Source: Microvelia longipes | Lineage: Eukaryota; Arthropoda; Insecta; Hemiptera; Veliidae | DNA: 64,000 nt | Direction: 5' to 3' | Assembly (NCBI GenBank): GCA_018340805.1 | Contig: JACMZG010001908.1 | Location: 41,181,803-41,245,802, forward strand | Shown here: positions 60,940-64,000 of the stretch, one piece after another | Layout: each line of letters opens with the position of its first letter | How positions within the stretch are numbered: the stretch's first letter is position 1 | The notes under the pieces: generated by a model | Told to the model about the DNA's origin: nothing | What the model saw: only the letters and a program-made list of their open reading frames with translations | Database searches by the model: none | Position numbers and translations under genes: made by a program

Positions 60940-62040
60940 TTGAAGCTCGAAAACATCAATTCGATAAATGATTTTCTTTTTCACTTCCTTTTCCCGAACG
61001 AATCCTAAATATGTATAAGCTTCCTACCAAATAAGTATCAGCCCTCCTAAAGATTATTCTGTAGACCAGGAAAGGCAAATTTTACTAACGTTATGTCTGG
61101 ATTAACCACGAGATAAAATTAACCCAATTTGAATATAAAATACATAATATACTAATGTTTGATTCTAATATAAAATGACATTTGCAATTTTCCATCATTC
61201 GTCATAAATGTTCATTAGGTAATATTCATCAATCTATTTCCATCGACCCCACCCTTCATTACACCGATTTCCTCAACACTTTGAATATTCAATTTTTCAA
61301 AACAAAATAACAAAAACGTACAAAATCAAAAACTTCGGACATCTTTTGTTAAACTTGTGTAAAAATTTCTTTAAAAAAAGGCAAAACAAAAAAAATGCTA
61401 AGTCCATAAGCACAAAAAGGGGAGACTTTATAACATATTATACAACTTGATAAACCCATGTAATAATAGGGTGTTAACATACGTTACATGTCCCCTTGTA
61501 TATACAACAAATATACAATAAAAACTTGATACAATACAATAACAAATACATCCATTGTATATTCAAGTTCCTTTGTACATTCTGGACTCCCTCTTCAAAT
61601 CCATTCAAAACCTTTAGTTTCTGACTTTATTATTGTTCATAAATGAATACGTAGGTTTCATTCGGAAAACTAACGAATACTCATTGATTGTTATTTGCGC
61701 TTAGACATTTCAAGGTGATATTGAATTAACGAAACGTTTGCAAATTAATAAAAGGATTAAGACTAAACTTTTGACACATCATTCAGCTTTTAAAAATGTA
61801 CAAAACCATGTTAAGATTTTTTTTCCAAAAAAAAAACTATTTATTTAAAAATTAAAAAGGGTTCTATTAGATTTTATATAAGCTTCTTTTGAACTAAATC
61901 GTGCTCTACAATGAACAGCTTGAATTTACTTAAAATACATAAAAAATGTTTTAAGTCAATCAATAAAAGAGTGAAATAATGATGATAGAGCGATGAAAAA
62001 TAGCACAAATGTTGGTTTTATTTAGAACTTTCAAGCGTTC
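60940..62040. other. AT-rich DNA, no gene seen
   Basis: Nothing recognisable. Confidence 0.55.
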
Positions 62041-62049
62041 CTCATCTCG

Positions 62050-62360
62050 AATCTATTGAAGCATTTTCCGCGTTCCATAAATTTTTGAAATTTATGTTAT
62101 AACCGATTAATGGCATAATAAATGGAGTATTTTCCAGATGGTACAAATAGACGATTATCAAAGATTGATTTTTGAACCAAGTTTCAACTCTCAAGCATAG
62201 AAGCATAAATATCCAAGGAGCAATGATAATAAATAGATTCACACATACACTCATACATAGATACACACACCTCTCCAGACAGATAAATTTGTAAAATACC
62301 ACTTAAGAGGTCTTAAAAGCACCTGAAACGGATAATTCAAGTGAAAGCTAGGTTTCGGAT
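62050..62360 (-). mobile_element. Dispersed repeat family A, partial copy
   Basis: On the minus strand: GAATTATCCGTTTCAGGTGC, TTTTAAGACCTCTTAAGTGG, ACAAATTTATCTGTCTG, a GTGTGTGT/ATGTATGA run, ATCATTGCTCC and GAGTTGAAACTTGGTTCAAA. The 86-codon minus frame here is incidental. Confidence 0.6.
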
Positions 62361-62364
62361 TTTA

Positions 62365-62745
62365 GTATACACAATACTTTTTCAAGATTGATGTAAATTT
62401 AAAAATTTAAAGCAAAAAAGTTTAGTATAGCTGCATTAAAAAATACATTAAAAACTTGAAAAAGACTGGACATGTTGCTCCCAAAAAATTTGGGTAACCG
62501 AAAAAAAAACTTTCAAACTGTCGAAATTCTTGTGTAGATTCTAAGAGGATTTTAATGTGTTTATTTTTTAAGGTGTTTTTTTGAATAACATTATAAAGAT
62601 TAAGAAGGCCAGACTATAGGACCACAGACTCAAAATAGGAATCACTTATTTAAAGGGACTGGTTTTTTAGTCGGAGAAAAGTTGATTTTTTTTTACTAGA
62701 TCACCCACCTGTCTATAATAGAGTTATTTATAGAAAGAGTCATTC
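62365..62745. other. AT-rich DNA, no gene seen
   Basis: Nothing recognisable. Confidence 0.55.
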
Positions 62746-62751
62746 AATCAA

Positions 62752-62764
62752 ATATATATTATAT

Positions 62765-62798
<34 letters not shown>

Positions 62799-62816
62799 AA
62801 TATATATATATATAAA

Positions 62817-62884
<68 letters not shown>

Positions 62885-62887
62885 TAA

Positions 62888-62942
<55 letters not shown>

Positions 62943-62952
62943 ATATATATAA
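62752..62952. repeat. TA microsatellite, the longest in the window
   Basis: About 200 bp of (TA)n with AAATAAAT and ATTATA interruptions. Confidence 0.97.
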
Positions 62953-63190
62953 TGAAGTGTGGTTTTTACTCATTGCTGTAAGTGAATGTTTACTTTTCCT
63001 ATTTAAAAATTGTTGAGCCTTTTAACGAATTTCCAAAGGTAATATGAGCTAATGAAGGTTTTTCTAAACTAAAATAACAAAAGAAGTAACTAAAGAAGTA
63101 AACTAAGTAAACAAAAGTAGTAAAAAGAATAACCAAACTGTACAAACTTTATACTATCGTATACTAAAAATTTCACAAAAATAATAACAT

Positions 63191-63278
63191 TAGCTAACCA
63201 ATAACAACACCAAAATCCATCCACAAAACCTTTATTAAAGGTTTTGATGATGGATTTTGGTGTAGTTTTTGGTTAGCT
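63191..63278. repeat. Hairpin element, about 43 bp arms
   Basis: TAGCTAACCAATAACAACAC then CAAAATCCATC pairs with GATGGATTTTGGTG and TTTGGTTAGCTG; the centre is AAAACCTTTATTAAAGGTTTT. A few bulges only. Confidence 0.88.
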
Positions 63279-63616
63279 GTGTTTACTCTACTGCTCTGTT
63301 TTCTGTTAATAATAATAATGTCTTAAGAGACAAGCTGTTACCTTTAAATTATTGAATACATTTTAGAATAAGCAAAGCCTTTAGTATGCAACATTAGAGT
63401 AAGAACGGCAATCCACGATTAATCACGAAATTGTAAAATAAATAAAACAATTTTAAGACCCTGGATGAGACTGGAATAACAACTTCTTACTTCTTTAATT
63501 GTAATATTTCGCCTGACCCCAGGCAAACTCATGTCCACAAACAGAATTAAAATTAAAAACGTTAGGATAATCAAACTTAGTCTAAAAATACTACTTCTAC
63601 ACATATTTGTAGACAA

Positions 63617-63703
63617 AGGCCCGTATTCAAAGACATTTTCCTTAAGAAGCCCTTAAGGAAGATTTTAGGTTTAAGTAAGGAAAATGTCTTTGAATACGGG
63701 CCT
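63617..63703. mobile_element. MITE-like hairpin with 28 bp perfect inverted ends
   Basis: AGGCCCGTATTCAAAGACAT (63617 onward, arm to 63644) is mirrored exactly at 63676-63703. The 31 bp centre contains smaller CTTAAG palindromes. Confidence 0.93.
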
Positions 63704-63731
63704 AAGTTAGATTAACCTAACGTTTTTTTAA

Positions 63732-63807
63732 TTTTTATTTTGTTTGTTGATAGAAGCATGCCAGGACCTGAGTCCTGGCATGCTTCTATCAACAAATAAA
63801 ATAAAAA
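63732..63807. repeat. Hairpin with 36 bp arms and CTGA loop
   Basis: Arms 63732-63767 and 63772-63807 pair with a single mismatch; the core is GAAGCATGCCAGGAC mirrored around CTGA. Confidence 0.96.
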
Positions 63808-63848
63808 CTGGAACAACAATTTTGCCTCAGCAAAATTGTTGTTCCAGT
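63807..63848. repeat. Hairpin with 19 bp perfect arms and CTCA loop
   Basis: ACTGGAACAACAATTTTGC (63807-63825) is mirrored exactly at 63830-63848. It directly abuts the previous hairpin. Confidence 0.96.
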
Positions 63849-64000
63849 CCCGTCCAGTGTCTTAAAATTGTTTTTAAAAATTATATACAATAATAACGAT
63901 TACTCATAATATTAAATAAAACAAATCAGTAGTTTAAAATATTAACAGAACTTCTATCTATATATTTTTTAAAATATTAATAAACATTACAAATGATTAA

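Noticed and set aside
62042..62302. 86-codon Cys/Leu-rich minus frame as a membrane peptide
   Set aside because: It lies inside a family A repeat copy, and the colinear copy at 51030 is not open in the same way.
63732..63848. MicroRNA precursors
   Set aside because: Arms are nearly perfect with four-base loops and abut each other. Animal precursors usually have larger loops and mismatches; without small-RNA data a fold-back repeat is more likely.

Overview
The window is AT-rich animal DNA, almost certainly from an insect. The order cannot be fixed from sequence alone. It is dominated by non-coding sequence: long TA runs, minisatellites, fold-back elements and decayed transposon pieces. The only gene I can support firmly is one LIM-homeobox transcription factor of the apterous / Lhx2-Lhx9 class, read on the minus strand.

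Two internal exons of that gene are present. Exon 42506-42897 carries the second LIM zinc-binding domain and the basic linker that leads to the homeodomain. Exon 13309-13511 carries homeodomain residues 1 to 46. They are joined by a 28,994 bp intron whose splice phases agree (one base plus two bases make one Asn codon). The upstream exon with LIM domain 1 should lie to the right of the window, because I could not find it in 42900-64000. The downstream exon with the rest of the homeodomain (W48-F49-Q50-N51) should lie to the left, because I could not find it in 1-13308. Nearly the whole window is therefore intron of one developmental gene, and I see no convincing nested protein gene.

Layout from left to right. 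Positions 1-2009 hold a 316-317 bp satellite in two blocks of opposite orientation that meet at about 874-909. A diverged single copy of the same unit sits at 59420-59617. Positions 3060-4980 hold a possible tRNA-derived SINE, a copy of a dispersed non-autonomous repeat (called family A here) and hairpin elements. Positions 6361-6955 are a ~33 bp minisatellite. The intron 13512-42505 holds most of the mobile debris: a 21 bp minisatellite, a palindromic 27 bp minisatellite, a TTAACC-rich minisatellite, Penelope-like ends with hammerhead-like cores, MITE-like inverted repeats and a 66 bp perfect palindrome. Positions 42900-64000 hold more family A copies, a 179 bp tandem duplication, a 1 kb ~30 bp minisatellite, many TA arrays and a cluster of near-perfect hairpins at 63617-63848.

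Apart from the two exons, annotations rest on internal repeats, inverted symmetry or my recollection of repeat families; no database was searched. One- and two-base indels between otherwise identical repeat units suggest either real drift or residual long-read error, so exact copy numbers should be treated with caution.
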